From an uncultured Lachnospiraceae bacterium (GTDB lineage: Bacteria; Bacillota; Clostridia; Lachnospirales; Lachnospiraceae), in NCBI GenBank assembly GCA_945929965.1, contig CAMEOT010000022.1, positions 1 through 44,589 on the forward strand: a stretch of 44,589 bases of DNA, in the 5' to 3' direction. The notes under the pieces were generated by a model. It made no database searches. It was not told the origin of the DNA and worked only from the letters and a program-made list of their open reading frames with translations. Positions within the stretch are counted from its first letter, which is position 1; each line of letters opens with the position of its first letter. The translations under genes were made by a program, and so were the position numbers. Shown here piece by piece: positions 44,428-44,589 of the stretch.

Positions 44428-44467
44428 CCAAATACAGATTCCTGTGCAAGCACAAATCTGTACTTGG
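44428..44467. repeat. Strong hairpin of unknown role between tRNA-Val and promoter
   Basis: Arms of 13 bases (CCAAATACAGATT / AATCTGTACTTGG) with one mismatch, continued by TGTGC/GCACA. No T-tract on either strand, so it is not a terminator. Confidence 0.55.
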
Positions 44468-44481
44468 CTCATCGTATACAC

Positions 44482-44517
44482 AAAAAACGCCTCTATGCAT
44501 ACGCATAAAGACGTTTT
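44482..44517 (-). terminator. Terminator after tRNA-Val
   Basis: A 15-bp stem with two G-U pairs on the minus strand and a 4-base loop, followed by TTTTTTG. It lies 22 bases after the tRNA 3' end. Confidence 0.85.
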
Positions 44518-44538
44518 CCTTCATTTCAAACATAAAAA

Positions 44539-44589
44539 TGGGGCCTATAGGGCTCGAACCTATGACCCTCTGCTTGTAAGGCAGATGCT
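44539..44589 (-). tRNA. tRNA-Val (UAC), 5' part beyond the window
   Basis: On the minus strand the anticodon stem-loop (TCTGC-CTTACAA-GCAGA, anticodon TAC), the T-arm (ATAGG-TTCGAGC-CCTAT), the acceptor 3' strand AGGCCCC and discriminator A are visible. The D-arm is cut after its last three bases by the window end. The CCA tail is not encoded. Only the 3' two-thirds of the gene lies in the window. Confidence 0.9.

Noticed and set aside
1..44589. Insertion sequence, prophage or integrative element
   Set aside because: No transposase, integrase, phage structural gene or terminal repeats were found.

Overview
The window looks like part of the chromosome of a spore-forming gut Firmicute, most likely a Lachnospiraceae member (Clostridium cluster XIVa). 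This rests on sporulation genes (spoVAD, spoVAE, a Spo0A-type DNA-binding protein, a SpoVB-like flippase), Lachnospiraceae-type families of unknown function (DUF5721-like, DUF4317-like), YesM/YesN-type regulators, strong AGGAGG ribosome binding sites and moderate GC. I see no phage, insertion sequence, CRISPR array or rRNA. One tRNA gene (Val, UAC) is cut by the right edge. Most genes are on the minus strand.

Layout. 0.2-8.5 kb: a DegV fatty-acid-binding protein, a DUF5721-like protein, spoVAE and spoVAD separated by four unrelated genes (a DMT exporter, a shikimate-kinase-like protein, RidA and a small unknown), then a MocR regulator facing a two-gene SDR/SnoaL-like operon. 8.6-17.4 kb: a membrane-anchored SH3 protein, trpS, and the glutamate synthase genes gltB-gltD with two unusual RNA-level features: a 5' leader with competing stems and an array of hairpins between the genes. 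17.4-21.5 kb: a GT2 glycosyltransferase, a highly structured spacer, a HAD phosphatase-CPBP protease fusion, greA and mraY. 21.7-28.4 kb: nudC, a SpoVB-like flippase, glgA, a receiver-less Spo0A-like protein, a HEAT-repeat protein and a DUF4317-like protein. 28.5-34.7 kb: a minus-strand cluster yhaO-yhaN-bmp-mcp, which joins a DNA-repair-type nuclease/ATPase pair to a nucleoside-type binding lipoprotein and a chemoreceptor. 34.9-43.8 kb: an ABC importer (binding protein, fused double permease, unusual ATPase with a ~120-residue insert) next to its probable sensing module (second binding lipoprotein, YesM-like kinase, YesN-like regulator). 43.8-44.6 kb: a small repeat-containing membrane protein and tRNA-Val.

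How the genes work together. gltBD makes glutamate from glutamine and 2-oxoglutarate, and the leader and spacer hairpins suggest RNA-level control of its expression. The 34.9-43.8 kb cluster reads as a solute-responsive system: lipoprotein 42722-43771 and the kinase sense, the AraC-type regulator responds, and the importer is the likely target. The bmp-mcp pair has no permease and could be a binding-protein-assisted chemotaxis module. spoVAD and spoVAE belong to the spore dipicolinate channel, but spoVAC is not in the window.

The most interesting items are the competing-stem gltB leader, the consecutive hairpins between gltB and gltD, the multibranched element at 18211-18348, the receiver-less Spo0A-like protein, the HAD-CPBP fusion, the SDR/KSI-like pair and the 16-bp tandem repeats before the DMT exporter. 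Functions are inferred from motifs and recalled family knowledge; no database search was run.
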